Notes: generated by a model from the sequence alone, not told the origin. A DNA stretch of 48,120 bases from Lachnospiraceae bacterium (GCA_017634255.1 JAGBNT010000058.1:1-48120); one strand, 5' to 3'. Positions 27,380 through 36,363 are shown, numbered from the stretch's first letter. Numbers and translations are program-made.

Positions 27380-29166
27380 ACAATCCCTGCGTACTTTTTA
27401 AGCCACTTCTTCTCTTCATTATTCATTAACGGCGAAAGCTTCTTATAAACCGACTGCTGGAACGCAAGATATTGCTCCAGCTCCTCCGAGTTCATAAGCG
27501 ACCGGTCAATCCCCTTATCGTCAATCGGAACGAAGGTAAGATTTTCAAACCTTAAGAACTCACCGTCCTCAGTCTTCTTATCCGCAGCCACAAGCATAAC
27601 ATTCTCTATCCTGACACCGAATTTACCCTCTCTGTAAACCCCCGGTTCATTCGTGACATCCATCCCCTCCTTTAGACGGGCATCCCTCTTTGTCGAGCGC
27701 CACCTTATTCCATGAGGTCCCTCGTGCACATTTAAGATATAGCCCACACCGTGACCCGTTCCGCACTTATAATCAATGCCTTCCCTCCAAAGCCTCCCCC
27801 TTGCCTGGATATCCACGTTTACACCGGTGCAGCCCTTTAAAAAGACCGTATTTAAAAGCTTCAGCATACCGATTGCGGTAAAGGTATAGGCTCTTTTTTC
27901 CTCCTTTGTAATATCTCCCAGCACTATCGTCCTCGTAACGTCAGTAGTCCCGCCGTTATACTGTCCGCCGGAATCCACCAGCAGCATCCCCTTCTTTTCC
28001 AGCCTTACCTCATTTTCCTTAGAGGGCTTATAGTGCATCATCGCGGCATTTGCCCCATAGGCGGCAATAGTATCAAAGGACAGGCTCCGAAACTCCGGTA
28101 TCTTCCTGCGGTATTTCTCAAGCTTTTCAGAAGCTGAATATTCCGTCCACTCCTTATCCCCAACCGAGGAGGAAACCTCCCTTATAAACCGGGTAAGGGC
28201 AAGGGAATCCTTAAGGTATATATCCCTCATATGCCCTATCTCACATTCATTCTTTACCGCCTTCATCGCAGTAGTAGGATTTTCGGCAGAAATCACCTTT
28301 TCGCTCTTTTTCTTTATCAGCTTATAGACGCTGTAGCTTACCTGCTCCTCGTCAATAAGCACCCTGCCCCTTAAAGCCCTGTCCTTCTTTAAAAAGTCCG
28401 CCGCACTGTCATAGCTCAATAAAACTATATTGTTCCTTCCGCACATAACCTTAAGCTCCCGGCTCATCGAAGCATTATTGACAAAGAGCCAAGACTTGTC
28501 GCTAGTAATGCAGGCATAGCTTAAAAGCACTGGATTACAGGGTATGTCGTCTCCCCTTATGTTAAAAAGCCACATTATATCGTCAGTCTTGCTCAAAAAT
28601 AAGCTGTCTGCACCAGCCTTTGCCAGCTTCCGCCTGACCCTCTCAAGCTTGTGCCCCACACTTTCCCCGCTGAGGCTTTCTCTCAATACCTCTGCCTTAC
28701 TCGCCTTAAGCTCCGGTCTTTCAAATATCCCCTGTGAAAGATCCTTTTTAAAGCATATTTTTGCCTTCTTCTCCTTTGCAGCCTTCTTTAGCACCTTCCC
28801 GTAGGAGGCAGTTATGCAGCGCCCGTCGAAGCCCAGGACCTCCGAAGCATTGAGCTTGTCCTTAATATACGCCTCCGGTCGGGGCACGTCCTTTTCTCCG
28901 AGCTTAAAGAGCTTTATCCCGCTGCCGGCAAGCTCCCTCTCAGCCTGACCGAAATACCTGCCGTCCGTCCAGAGTCCCGCTTCATTGGCAAAGACCACCA
29001 GATCCCCTGCCGAACCCGTAAAGCCCGAGAAAAATTCCCTGACCTTAAAATAGTCGCTTACATATTCAGAATTGTGAAAATCTGCCGTATTGATGTAATA
29101 AGCGTCTATCCCCTCCTGCTTCATCTTCTCTCTTAGTGCTTCAATTCTTTCCGCTGCGCTGCTCAT
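27346..29166 (-). CDS. pepP: Xaa-Pro aminopeptidase (aminopeptidase P, M24)
   Basis: A 606-residue cytoplasmic metallopeptidase that removes an N-terminal residue preceding proline. Two creatinase-like N-terminal domains (about residues 1-150 and 160-310) precede the M24 pita-bread domain. Metal ligands are visible: DSGGQYNGGTTDVTR near 400, GTGHGVGYILNVHEGP near 480, and NEPGVYREGKFGVRIENVM near 525-540. The length suits the large two-domain-prefix form. Its ATG overlaps the recG stop (ATGA). The last ten residues, GRTAGARKQH, are encoded by the repeat at 27330-27379, so the natural C-terminus was probably replaced when the repeat arrived; the catalytic core is untouched. Confidence 0.93.
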   Translation of the reverse strand: MSSAAERIEALREKMKQEGIDAYYINTADFHNSEYVSDYFKVREFFSGFTGSAGDLVVFANEAGLWTDGRYFGQAERELAGSGIKLFKLGEKDVPRPEAYIKDKLNASEVLGFDGRCITASYGKVLKKAAKEKKAKICFKKDLSQGIFERPELKASKAEVLRESLSGESVGHKLERVRRKLAKAGADSLFLSKTDDIMWLFNIRGDDIPCNPVLLSYACITSDKSWLFVNNASMSRELKVMCGRNNIVLLSYDSAADFLKKDRALRGRVLIDEEQVSYSVYKLIKKKSEKVISAENPTTAMKAVKNECEIGHMRDIYLKDSLALTRFIREVSSSVGDKEWTEYSASEKLEKYRRKIPEFRSLSFDTIAAYGANAAMMHYKPSKENEVRLEKKGMLLVDSGGQYNGGTTDVTRTIVLGDITKEEKRAYTFTAIGMLKLLNTVFLKGCTGVNVDIQARGRLWREGIDYKCGTGHGVGYILNVHEGPHGIRWRSTKRDARLKEGMDVTNEPGVYREGKFGVRIENVMLVAADKKTEDGEFLRFENLTFVPIDDKGIDRSLMNSEELEQYLAFQQSVYKKLSPLMNNEEKKWLKKYAGIVGRTAGARKQH

Positions 29167-31205
29167 AGTGTCACCTTCTCATTCGTAAAAATTTCTGAAT
29201 ACTTCCTGCTTATATCCTCCGCCTCACCCTCAGAAAGGGTGGCTGCAAAGCCTGAGGCAAGCTCCAGCATATCCGCATCGTTATAAATATCTGCTATTTT
29301 AAAGCCGAGCTCACCTGACTGCCTTATGCCGAACATATCTCCCGGACCGCGGAGCTTAAGATCCTCAGAGGCTATCTTAAAGCCGTCATTTGTCTCCTTA
29401 AGGATACTGAGCCTCCTGTTGTCTTCATCGTTGTCCTCGGTATTTACAAAGATGCAATAGCTCTGGGCGTCTCCCCTGCCTATCCTTCCGCGAAGCTGGT
29501 GCAGCTGCGCCAGACCGAAGCGCTGCGCATCCTCGATAAGCATTACTGTCGCATTCGGCACATCCACCCCGACCTCCACAACGGTAGTGGAAACAAGGAC
29601 GTCAATATTTCCGGCTGCAAAATCCCCCATTACCCTCTCTTTTTCCTCTGACTTAAGCCTTCCGTGCAGAACGCCCAGCCGTACTGTGCTTCCGTAATAC
29701 CCGCTAAGCTTCTCCGAATAATCCGTGACATTCTCCATGTCCACCACCTCGGAGCTCTCCACTGCTGGACATATTATGTAACCCTGATGCCCCGCCTCTA
29801 CCTGATCTCTTATAAAATCATATGCCTTTTTCCTATATCTTATGTCAACCAAAGCGTTCTTGACCGGCAGCCTCTCCTCCGGTTTTTCGTCCATGACCGT
29901 AATATCCAGATCTCCGTACAAGATAATAGCCAGTGTTCTGGGGATAGGGGTCGCACTCATTACAAGAACATGGGCTGCATAGTAGGGAGCGGCAGCCTTC
30001 TTCGCCAGACTCTCCCTCTGGCTGACCCCGAAGCGGTGCTGCTCGTCGGTCACCACCAGGGCAAGGTTTTTGTACTCCACCTTATCCTGAATGAGAGCAT
30101 GCGTACCTATAATTATTTGTGCCTCACCCGAAGAGATAAGCTCCCTTGCCTCACGTTTTTCCTTTTCCGTCATGGAGCCCGTCAGCAGTACTGACTTTAT
30201 ATCAAGCCCCGCCTCCTTTAAAAGCTTCGATATCTTCTTTTGATGCTGGATCGCCAGAACCTCGGTAGGAGCCATCAACGCTCCCTGATACCCGTTAGCT
30301 CCAGCGGTTATAAGGCAGAGCAGAGCCACCACAGTCTTTCCAGAACCCACGTCGCCCTGTATGAGGCGCATCATGGCGTGCTCTCCCTCCATATCCTTAA
30401 GGCAGTCCCTGTATGCCTTAAGCTGGGCTTTGGTGAGTTCAAAGGGCAGGCTGTCCATAAGCCTGTTTGCCTCCTCACATTCTATCATCTTAAAGCCGTT
30501 CCCGGCAGTATCGTTTCTCTCCTTAAGCCTCCTTACAGAGAGCATGAACCTTAAAAATTCATCAAATGCCAGCCGCTTTTTTGCCTTAACGAGCTTTGCG
30601 GTGCTCTCCGGTTCATGTACAGTCCTTACAGCCGTATCCAGAGGCATTACCCCAAGCCTTAAAACCTCCCCGTCCTCAAGATAATCCTCTATCGTTCCGG
30701 CTTCGTTTAAGACCGTCAATATCGCCTTTCTGATACTGTTTTGCGAAAGCCCCTTTACCAGAGGGTAAATACTCTCCGGCTTATCCTTTAAGGTCTCGTA
30801 TTCCTCGGGCTTTATTATCTTAGGGTGTTCAAGGACCAGGCTGTCTCCCCTTTCTCCAACCCTTCCAAAAAACACCCTCTTCATTCCCTGCTTAAGACTC
30901 TTTTTTAGATAGGGCATATTGAACCAGGTAAGTCGTATGCTTCCGGTTTCGTCCGTTCCCAGGGCACTCAGCACTGCCATGGACCGGGCATGAAAGAGAG
31001 AGGCTTCAGAGCTTAAAGTAAGCAGGGCAGCTCCCGCAGCTCCTGCTTTCAATTCCTTTACCGTCTTTAATTCGGGGTATCTCATATAGTCCCTGGGAAT
31101 ATACATTAAAAGTTCCCATAAAGAAAAGACCCCTGCCCTGTGATAAAGGGCGGCAGTCTTATCTCCTATTCCTTTTAAGCTTTCTATCCTTTCGCCAAGC
31201 TCCAT
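29163..31205 (-). CDS. recG: ATP-dependent DNA helicase RecG
   Basis: A 680-residue superfamily 2 helicase that reverses stalled forks and branch-migrates Holliday junctions. The N-terminal wedge/OB domain (about 50-200, LYHRAGVFSLWELLMYIPRDY at the start) is followed by helicase motifs: Walker A GDVGSGKTVVA near 287, DEQHRFG near 390, SATPIPRTLA near 422, and QLRGRIGRG near 580. Length is normal. It lies 3 nt after fakA and overlaps pepP by 4 nt, so it is in the middle of an operon. The fakA-recG order is conserved in Firmicutes. Confidence 0.98.
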   Translation of the reverse strand: MELGERIESLKGIGDKTAALYHRAGVFSLWELLMYIPRDYMRYPELKTVKELKAGAAGAALLTLSSEASLFHARSMAVLSALGTDETGSIRLTWFNMPYLKKSLKQGMKRVFFGRVGERGDSLVLEHPKIIKPEEYETLKDKPESIYPLVKGLSQNSIRKAILTVLNEAGTIEDYLEDGEVLRLGVMPLDTAVRTVHEPESTAKLVKAKKRLAFDEFLRFMLSVRRLKERNDTAGNGFKMIECEEANRLMDSLPFELTKAQLKAYRDCLKDMEGEHAMMRLIQGDVGSGKTVVALLCLITAGANGYQGALMAPTEVLAIQHQKKISKLLKEAGLDIKSVLLTGSMTEKEKREARELISSGEAQIIIGTHALIQDKVEYKNLALVVTDEQHRFGVSQRESLAKKAAAPYYAAHVLVMSATPIPRTLAIILYGDLDITVMDEKPEERLPVKNALVDIRYRKKAYDFIRDQVEAGHQGYIICPAVESSEVVDMENVTDYSEKLSGYYGSTVRLGVLHGRLKSEEKERVMGDFAAGNIDVLVSTTVVEVGVDVPNATVMLIEDAQRFGLAQLHQLRGRIGRGDAQSYCIFVNTEDNDEDNRRLSILKETNDGFKIASEDLKLRGPGDMFGIRQSGELGFKIADIYNDADMLELASGFAATLSEGEAEDISRKYSEIFTNEKVTL

Positions 31206-31208
31206 ATC

Positions 31209-32900
31209 CTATTCAACCGAAACTATGTAAAAATATACAGGCTGTCCGCCGTATTGCAGCTCAACCTCCAACTCCGGGAAACTGCTCTCTATGAGGGATA
31301 CGCATTTTTGTGCCTCCTCCTTAGCGACATCCTTCCCATAGTATAAGGTAACTATCTCCGCAGCTTCATCCGCAAGCGAGGAAATGAGCTTTACAGTCAC
31401 CTCCTCAATATCCTTTCCGGAGCTTATAATTGAGTGGTTGCCGAGACCCATATAATCCCCTTCGCTGACCTCCTTACCGTCTATTACGGTATCTCTTATG
31501 GCATAGGTCACCTGTCCCGATCTTACGGTCTCTATAGAGCCCATCATCCCCTGAATATTCTCATCTGTCCCATGCTCTGGTATGAAATTTATAAGAGCCG
31601 TAATCCCCTGGGGTATCGTCTTCGTAGGCAGCACTATCGCCTGTGAATCTGAGCTCATGGAAGCCGCCTGGTTTGCCGCAAGGATTATGTTGGAATTATT
31701 CGGAAGTATAAATACCGTATCGGCGTTGACCCTGCCGACAGCGCTTAAAATATCCTCCGTGGAGGGATTCATCGTCTGACCTCCCTCTATGACCTCATCC
31801 GCCCCGAGGCTCTTAAATATCTCCTTAAGCCCCTCTCCCGCAGCTACCGCGATGATGCCGTATCTCTGCCTTTCACCGCTCTTCTCCTCTTCTGCCTTCG
31901 TCTCAAGCTCTATTTCCACGGGTTTTCCGCCTCCCATGTTAAAGAGCCTCTCATTGTGCTCCTCGCGCATATTATCTACTTTCATATGCGTGAGCTGACC
32001 GTAATTAAGCGCCTTTTCAAATGCCTGCCCGGGATGGTTGGTATGTACGTGCACCTTGACGATATCCTCCATAGCCACACATACTATGGAATCACCGATG
32101 CTTTCCAGAAATGCCTTAAATGCACGCTCGGTTCCCTCGTTAAACTCCTTTTCCAGCTTTATTATGAACTCGGTACAGTAGCCGTATTTAATATCGGCGT
32201 TCTCTATTGCCTCTTTCTTAGCCCCGCCCTTTACCGCGGCGCCCCCCTCGCTCACCTCAAAGCTGTAGGTGCTTTCCTTTCCTTCAATAGCCTGCGCGGC
32301 GCCCTTTAATATCTCGAAGAGCCCCCTGCCTCCCGAATCTACTACTCCTGCCTCCTTTAATACGGGCAGGAGCTCGGGTGTATTGTTAAGAGCCTCCTCA
32401 GTATATTTTAATACCTCCTCCGCAAACTCATTAAGGGGCATGTCCGCATTTGTCTCCGAGAGCTCGTATGCCTTGTCAGCTCCGGCACGCGCCACAGTAA
32501 GTATCGTACCTTCCTTTGGCTTCATAACAGCCTTATACGCAGTCTCCACGGCCTGGTTCATGGCTGCAGCGAGCACCGTCAGGTTTATATTCTTTTCATC
32601 TGCCAGCTTCCTTGTAAACCCTCTTAAAAGCTGGGACAGGATCACTCCCGAATTTCCCCTTGCTCCCCTTAAGGAGCCCATTGCGATTGCCTTGCAAAGC
32701 TCCTTCATCTTAGGAGTTTCGCCCAGCTCCATGACTTCACTCGCCGCAGCCGAGATGGTCATGGACATATTCGTTCCGGTATCCCCGTCAGGAACAGGGA
32801 ATACGTTAAGCTCATTTATGATATCCTTATTTGCGATCAAATTACTTGCTCCGGCGAGAAAACATTTCCTTAACGCCGAAGCATCAAACTCTGTTATCAC
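31209..32900 (-). CDS. fakA: Fatty acid kinase catalytic subunit, DAK2/YloV family
   Basis: A 563-residue protein of the YloV/FakA family. FakA phosphorylates fatty acids held by a FakB/DegV partner so they can enter phospholipid synthesis. The N-terminal DhaK-L kinase domain has NELNVFPVPDGDTGTNM (residues 29-45), the magnesium-ATP signature, and GARGNSGVILSQ near 78. The C-terminal half (about 340-563) is the DegV-like region. Translation starts at a GTG with GGAGG 7 nt upstream. No fakB/degV gene lies in the window. The Asp23-fakA-recG neighbourhood is the usual one. Confidence 0.92.
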   Translation of the reverse strand: MITEFDASALRKCFLAGASNLIANKDIINELNVFPVPDGDTGTNMSMTISAAASEVMELGETPKMKELCKAIAMGSLRGARGNSGVILSQLLRGFTRKLADEKNINLTVLAAAMNQAVETAYKAVMKPKEGTILTVARAGADKAYELSETNADMPLNEFAEEVLKYTEEALNNTPELLPVLKEAGVVDSGGRGLFEILKGAAQAIEGKESTYSFEVSEGGAAVKGGAKKEAIENADIKYGYCTEFIIKLEKEFNEGTERAFKAFLESIGDSIVCVAMEDIVKVHVHTNHPGQAFEKALNYGQLTHMKVDNMREEHNERLFNMGGGKPVEIELETKAEEEKSGERQRYGIIAVAAGEGLKEIFKSLGADEVIEGGQTMNPSTEDILSAVGRVNADTVFILPNNSNIILAANQAASMSSDSQAIVLPTKTIPQGITALINFIPEHGTDENIQGMMGSIETVRSGQVTYAIRDTVIDGKEVSEGDYMGLGNHSIISSGKDIEEVTVKLISSLADEAAEIVTLYYGKDVAKEEAQKCVSLIESSFPELEVELQYGGQPVYFYIVSVE

Positions 32901-32966
32901 TTTCTTTCCTCCGTAGACGACCCTGCATGCGCATAAACACTCTCTTATATCGAACCGGCTGCCGCT

Positions 32967-33323
32967 TTAATCAATGACTCTCACGCCCTCAACGTACACG
33001 TTTATCCTTTCAACCTCAAAACCTGTATAGGACTCCAGCTTATATTTCACCGAATCCATAAGGTTTGCGGCTACGGTCTTTATGCTGACCCCATAAGCGA
33101 CGATAACATGAAAGTCTATGCGTATTCTGTTATCGACCACGCTGACGTTGATACCGCGGGTCAGACTGTCCTTTCTAAGAAGCTTTACAAGTCCGTCCTT
33201 CATAGAAACGCCTGCCATGCCTACTATCCCAAAACATTCCATGGCCTCTGTTCCCGCATACTGTGCTATCGCATCGTTGTCCACGACTATTTTTCCCAGC
33301 TGTGTATTGACCTGACCTTTCAT
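32967..33323 (-). CDS. Asp23/Gls24 family protein (YloU-like)
   Basis: A 118-residue Asp23-domain protein, a family linked to envelope stress and membrane homeostasis and usually encoded upstream of fakA. I place the start at MKGQVNTQLGKIVVDNDA because GGAGG is 6 nt upstream; an in-frame ATG nine codons earlier has no ribosome site. ECFGIVGMAG near 30, VVDNRIRIDFHVIVAYGV near 65 and the terminal VNVYVEGVRVID-like strand are typical. No membrane segment is present, so it probably acts in the cytoplasm at the membrane. A terminator and structured element lie between it and rpmB. Confidence 0.9.
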   Translation of the reverse strand: MKGQVNTQLGKIVVDNDAIAQYAGTEAMECFGIVGMAGVSMKDGLVKLLRKDSLTRGINVSVVDNRIRIDFHVIVAYGVSIKTVAANLMDSVKYKLESYTGFEVERINVYVEGVRVID

Positions 33324-33370
33324 ATCTTCCTCCGTTTTGATCGTACTCATAAGCGAAGTTAATGAGTCTG

Positions 33371-33425
33371 CGCGAGCCGCGCTCCGGCGCAGCCGGAATA
33401 ATTCCTCTGCGCGGCTCTGCGATAA
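33371..33425 (-). ncRNA. Structured repeat element, copy 3 (upstream of the Asp23 gene)
   Basis: This copy is nearly identical to copy 2 over 54 nt: TTATCGC, outer stem GAGCCGCGC/GCGCGGCTC (plus-strand arms 33409-33417 and 33374-33382), inner AGAGGAATTATT strand and CCGGC-TGC-GCCGG hairpin. It overlaps the end of the T-tract of the rpmB terminator. The terminator itself is unrelated in sequence to those of copies 1 and 2, so the element travels or is conserved independently of it. Confidence 0.6.
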
Positions 33426-33454
33426 AAAAAGCCGGACGGTTAAATCGTCCGGCT
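33424..33454 (-). terminator. Intrinsic terminator after rpmB
   Basis: On the minus strand AGCCGGACG and CGTCCGGCT form a 9-bp stem with a short A/T loop, followed by seven Ts. It lies 19 nt past the rpmB stop. Confidence 0.92.
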
Positions 33455-33472
33455 CTACTATACACCATCTTA

Positions 33473-33658
33473 TTATGCTCTTTCAACTGCTCCCGAGCGA
33501 AGGCAGCGGCTGCAAATATACATTCTCTTAGGGACTCCGTTAACCTTGCACTTTATATGCCTGATATTTGACTTGATTATACGATTCGACCTTCTATGAG
33601 AATGGCTGACCCTGTTTCTAAAGAGCACCGATTTTCCGCATATCTCACACTTTGCCAT
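33473..33658 (-). CDS. rpmB: 50S ribosomal protein L28
   Basis: A 61-residue ribosomal protein of the large subunit. MAKCEICGKSVLFRNRVSHSH is the standard start. CEIC (residues 4-7) and CSRC (49-52) give the zinc-ribbon form, so the cell has at least this zinc-dependent L28. GGAGGTG precedes the ATG by 7 nt. It has its own promoter, leader hairpin and terminator, so it is a near single-gene unit ahead of the Asp23-fakA-recG-pepP run. Confidence 0.98.
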   Translation of the reverse strand: MAKCEICGKSVLFRNRVSHSHRRSNRIIKSNIRHIKCKVNGVPKRMYICSRCLRSGAVERA

Positions 33659-33694
33659 CTTTCAACACCTCCTTCATTGCCTTATATGATCTCC

Positions 33695-33724
33695 GCCCCT
33701 GAAATTCCCTGCGAATTAAGGGGC
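33695..33724 (-). promoter_or_regulatory. Leader hairpin of rpmB
   Basis: GCCCCT (minus strand 33724-33719) pairs with AGGGGC (33700-33695) about 40 nt before the rpmB ATG. A further GGG/CCC pairing is possible in the loop. Autogenous control by L28 is possible but unproven. Confidence 0.35.
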
Positions 33725-33755
33725 TGTTCGTAAATTCCTTGTCACAGCGGTATTC

Positions 33756-33785
33756 ATTCTATCACAACCACCCTGTATAATGCAA
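33756..33785 (-). promoter_or_regulatory. Promoter of rpmB
   Basis: On the minus strand TTGCAT (33785-33780), an 18-bp spacer and TAGAAT (33761-33756), with TGTGA just before the -10. Confidence 0.65.
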
Positions 33786-33799
33786 GAAAAAATTTCTGT

Positions 33800-34399
33800 T
33801 TATCCTATTAATTCCTCAACGTCGTGCCTTGCCTGCTCGTAGCTTTTAAAAAGTACCCCATTCATCCCGAAATCCAGCGCACCCTGGACATTTGCCTCGT
33901 GGTCGTCTATAAAGATGCAGTCCCTTTTATCCAGCCCGTATTTTTCGCAGATACATTCATAAATATCCGAATTGGGCTTTATCTTATGCACATAGCAGGA
34001 AAACACTCCCCCGTCCATAAGATGGAGAAAGCCCAGTGCGGAATAATTTCCCTCTATCACGTGCTCCGAATAATTAGAAAGATACAGCGCCCTGCATCCC
34101 TTAGCCTTAACCGACTTTATCCAGTCCTTTGCATAATCGGCAAGCTGCAGCGCCTGTGGACTCTTTTCGTAAAACTCCCTTATCTCCTTCTCATAGTCCG
34201 GTCTTATTTTAATAAATGCGCTTAAAAGCTCATCCTCGCTCCATACTCCCCGATCCAGCTCATCCCATATTCCGTGCTTAAACATCGTATCGTAAACGAT
34301 ATCCACGGTCTCTTCATCCTTAAAGAGAGTACGCATAAAATCCCGCCAGTCATAGCAGGCGAGAACTCCTCCTATATCAAATATAACCGTCTTTCCCAT
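33800..34399 (-). CDS. HAD-family hydrolase
   Basis: A 199-residue haloacid-dehalogenase superfamily phosphatase. The start MGKTVIFDIGGVLACYDW (ATG 34399) lies 10 nt after the ytfJ stop; an earlier in-frame start would overlap ytfJ. Motif I is FDIGGVL: the first Asp (nucleophile) is residue 7, while the position two later is Gly, as in the epoxide-hydrolase-N/YihX-like HAD subgroup. Motif II LYLSNYS is near 105, Lys near 140 (HKIKPNSDIYE), and IFIDDHEANVQGA near 163 is motif III/IV. It resembles YihX-type sugar phosphate phosphatases; the substrate is unknown. Confidence 0.85.
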   Translation of the reverse strand: MGKTVIFDIGGVLACYDWRDFMRTLFKDEETVDIVYDTMFKHGIWDELDRGVWSEDELLSAFIKIRPDYEKEIREFYEKSPQALQLADYAKDWIKSVKAKGCRALYLSNYSEHVIEGNYSALGFLHLMDGGVFSCYVHKIKPNSDIYECICEKYGLDKRDCIFIDDHEANVQGALDFGMNGVLFKSYEQARHDVEELIG

Positions 34400-34409
34400 G
34401 TCCTGCCCT

Positions 34410-34817
34410 TCACGCACCGCTGCTCTCGGTCTTGTCAAAGGCTATGTCTATTGCCTGAGTATCGGTCACCTCCGGCGCCCCTTCTCTGGGCTCCGTGAAG
34501 CGGTTGATCAGATCCGGAACCATATCCAGTATCTTCGTAACTGAATCCTGATTTTTAACATTTACGAGCTTTGTCCCGCCCTTGGATATGATAAGAACCG
34601 CCGAGGGCGACATCTTTCCGCCGATACCTCCGGCTCCCGTGGTCTTCTTGTCCTCGTTTCCGGTTCCGGCTCCCATTCCGAAGGATACCTCCACCAGAGG
34701 CAGTATTATGGTATCACCGAACTTTATCGGCTCTCCCACCACCGTCTTGGTTGAAAGAAAAGAACCCATCCCGTTAATGAGCTTATCCAGAAAATCCTCT
34801 ACCTTTAAATCCGCCAT
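34410..34817 (-). CDS. ytfJ: GerW/YtfJ family sporulation-associated protein
   Basis: A 135-residue protein of the GerW (YtfJ) family. In Bacillus subtilis GerW is needed for normal spore germination, but homologues are common in non-sporulating Clostridia. The family pattern is clear: VEDFLDKLINGMGSFLSTKTVVGEPI, then GDTIILPLVEVSFGMGAGTG and a glycine-rich GAGGIGGKMSPSAVLII segment. AGGAG lies 6 nt before the ATG. It is preceded by the DUF2953 gene, the same pairing (YtfI-YtfJ) found in Bacillus. The presence of the pair does not by itself prove sporulation. Confidence 0.92.
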   Translation of the reverse strand: MADLKVEDFLDKLINGMGSFLSTKTVVGEPIKFGDTIILPLVEVSFGMGAGTGNEDKKTTGAGGIGGKMSPSAVLIISKGGTKLVNVKNQDSVTKILDMVPDLINRFTEPREGAPEVTDTQAIDIAFDKTESSGA

Positions 34818-34892
34818 ATCAATCTCCTAACTATATATTTATGTTTATGATACCGGTACCAAAAATCCCTTTGACCCCGCCGATGCAGCGCC

Positions 34893-35906
34893 TTAATCCC
34901 TCCCCCGCTTAAGCCTTCGGACGAAGCGCATGAAGTTTTTATTAAAATAATATTTTGCCAGCACTACCGCTACAACATAGAGCTGCAAAAAGCCCTTCAT
35001 ATAGAAGCTTCCCTCAAGAACATCCCGTTCAAAATCCGGCACTACTGTGAAATTCCTTCCGTATACCGGCTTCAGCGTACATATGAGCCCCAGCAGCTCT
35101 CCGGTGTCCGCAGGATCCTCCCGACCCAGCTTAAGATAGCCGTTTAAACGTCTGGGTCTGGCGTGCCACAGCAGATACTTAAGCCATTTCCAGCCGTATC
35201 TTATGGCTTCCCTGGAGGCTTCGAGCCCCAAAAGCTCCTTATAATAGCTGACCTTGCCGAACGCAGCCTTAATTTTATCATAGACTCCCTGAATTGTGTA
35301 GACGGTATTTTTAAGCTTCTGTGCCACACTTTGATATATTCCGCGAAGCTTTTCGAACATGCCCCCAAGCCTTTCAAAAAGGCTCTTTATCCCGCCCTTT
35401 TTGGAAGGCGCATCCTCACTGCTCCCGCTTTGCTCACCTGCCTCCACGGTCTGAGTTTTTTCCTTAGCTGACTCTAAGGTCTCCTTAGCAGCACTCTCTT
35501 CCCCAGGTGCGTTCTCTTCCTTAGCTGACTCCATTCCGGTCCCATCTTCCTTTTCAGGAGCCTGTACTATCTGAGAAGACACCTCCTGCAAGCCCTGATT
35601 TGCCGCTGCAGTCTCTGTCTCCTCCTCGTCGTCGGTGTCGCTTTGATTGTCGATCAGCCTTTTGCCGAAGACCTTTACGTAATAAGATAGGGTGCTGTTC
35701 TCGGCATCCGCCTGTGCATGCAGAAGATAGGCAAAAAAGGTCAGCTTCGCGCTGGCTTTAAATTCGCCCTTCTCCTTGTCAAATTCGGCTCTTGCCTTAT
35801 AGTGTATCGGAAGAAACAGAATGAGGAGCACCAGCACCAGAAGCAGTGCCAGTATGCAAAGAAGAACTATTCCTATGATCTTTAATACAGCTAAAAACAC
35901 TGCCAT
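34893..35906 (-). CDS. DUF2953 membrane-anchored protein (YtfI-like)
   Basis: A 337-residue protein with an N-terminal hydrophobic helix (residues 5-32) followed by a conserved start HYKARAEFDKEKGEFKASAKLTFF. The C-terminal part (about 235-337), with WHARPRRLNGYLKLGREDPADTGELLG and DFERDVLEGSFYMKG, is the DUF2953 signature. Between about 90 and 170 lies a Glu/Ala/Ser-rich low-complexity stretch (residues such as ESAKEE repeated), encoded by imperfect DNA repeats that include TCCTTAGCTGACTC twice. The function is unknown; the neighbour ytfJ suggests a link to spores or envelope. It starts 3 nt after the preceding small gene and its ribosome site lies in that gene's end. Confidence 0.85.
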   Translation of the reverse strand: MAVFLAVLKIIGIVLLCILALLLVLVLLILFLPIHYKARAEFDKEKGEFKASAKLTFFAYLLHAQADAENSTLSYYVKVFGKRLIDNQSDTDDEEETETAAANQGLQEVSSQIVQAPEKEDGTGMESAKEENAPGEESAAKETLESAKEKTQTVEAGEQSGSSEDAPSKKGGIKSLFERLGGMFEKLRGIYQSVAQKLKNTVYTIQGVYDKIKAAFGKVSYYKELLGLEASREAIRYGWKWLKYLLWHARPRRLNGYLKLGREDPADTGELLGLICTLKPVYGRNFTVVPDFERDVLEGSFYMKGFLQLYVVAVVLAKYYFNKNFMRFVRRLKRGRD

Positions 35907-35909
35907 TTC

Positions 35910-36221
35910 TCAGCGCTCCTTAAGAAAGCCCTTTATGTCAAAGCTTCCGCTCTTCTCATATATTTCCTTAACGATGTCGGCAGCCAGCAGCACGGCCTCC
36001 TCATAGCCATACGCCACTCCGACAACAGTAAGCGGATGCCGCTCGTAGATTTTATGCTTTAACCGGGAAAGCTTGCGGATTTCCAGTATCCCGTCCTCAT
36101 ACCACGGGAGCGTTAGCACATAGGTATCCGCAGGCGCTTTGCCGTGTTTTAGCCGCCAGAATGAAAACAGCTTATTTTTCGAGGCTCTTTCCCCGTAATA
36201 CAGATCTTCTATATATCGCAT
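35910..36221 (-). CDS. Conserved-looking small hypothetical protein
   Basis: A 103-residue protein, first gene of the run leading to the DUF2953 gene and ytfJ. It begins MRYIEDLYYGERASKNKLFSFW and contains TYVLTLPWYEDGILEI and a C-terminal amphipathic helix around VVGVAYGYEEAVLLAADIVKEIYE. It has no signal peptide, membrane segment or cysteine. Close spacing to the next gene (3 nt) supports its being real. No family is recognised. The ribosome site before the ATG is weak. Confidence 0.75.
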   Translation of the reverse strand: MRYIEDLYYGERASKNKLFSFWRLKHGKAPADTYVLTLPWYEDGILEIRKLSRLKHKIYERHPLTVVGVAYGYEEAVLLAADIVKEIYEKSGSFDIKGFLKER

Positions 36222-36363
36222 GGTATTTTAATCTCAAGCCCGACCGGAATTTAACGTTACTGTTCACGACCCTTCGTGCTGCGAACGTAACGGTTTTTGC
36301 AAATTTAATCGCCTTCGGCGATGGGGCAAACCCCTGTTGTAACCTCGATTTTTCCATATTATA
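36222..36363. other. Intergenic DNA with hairpins, leftward leader of the small-gene/DUF2953/ytfJ run
   Basis: This spacer holds no gene. On the minus strand it has an ATCGCC/GGCGAT hairpin (near 36308-36322) and a GTTAC-TTC / GAA-GTAAC imperfect inverted repeat (near 36255-36291), plus GGGG/CCCC around 36323-36334. These lie in the likely 5' leader of the leftward operon. Confidence 0.4.

Noticed and set aside
33175..33486. Minus-strand frame across the region between rpmB and the Asp23 gene
   Set aside because: It is read out of frame through the Asp23 gene, the structured element and the rpmB terminator.
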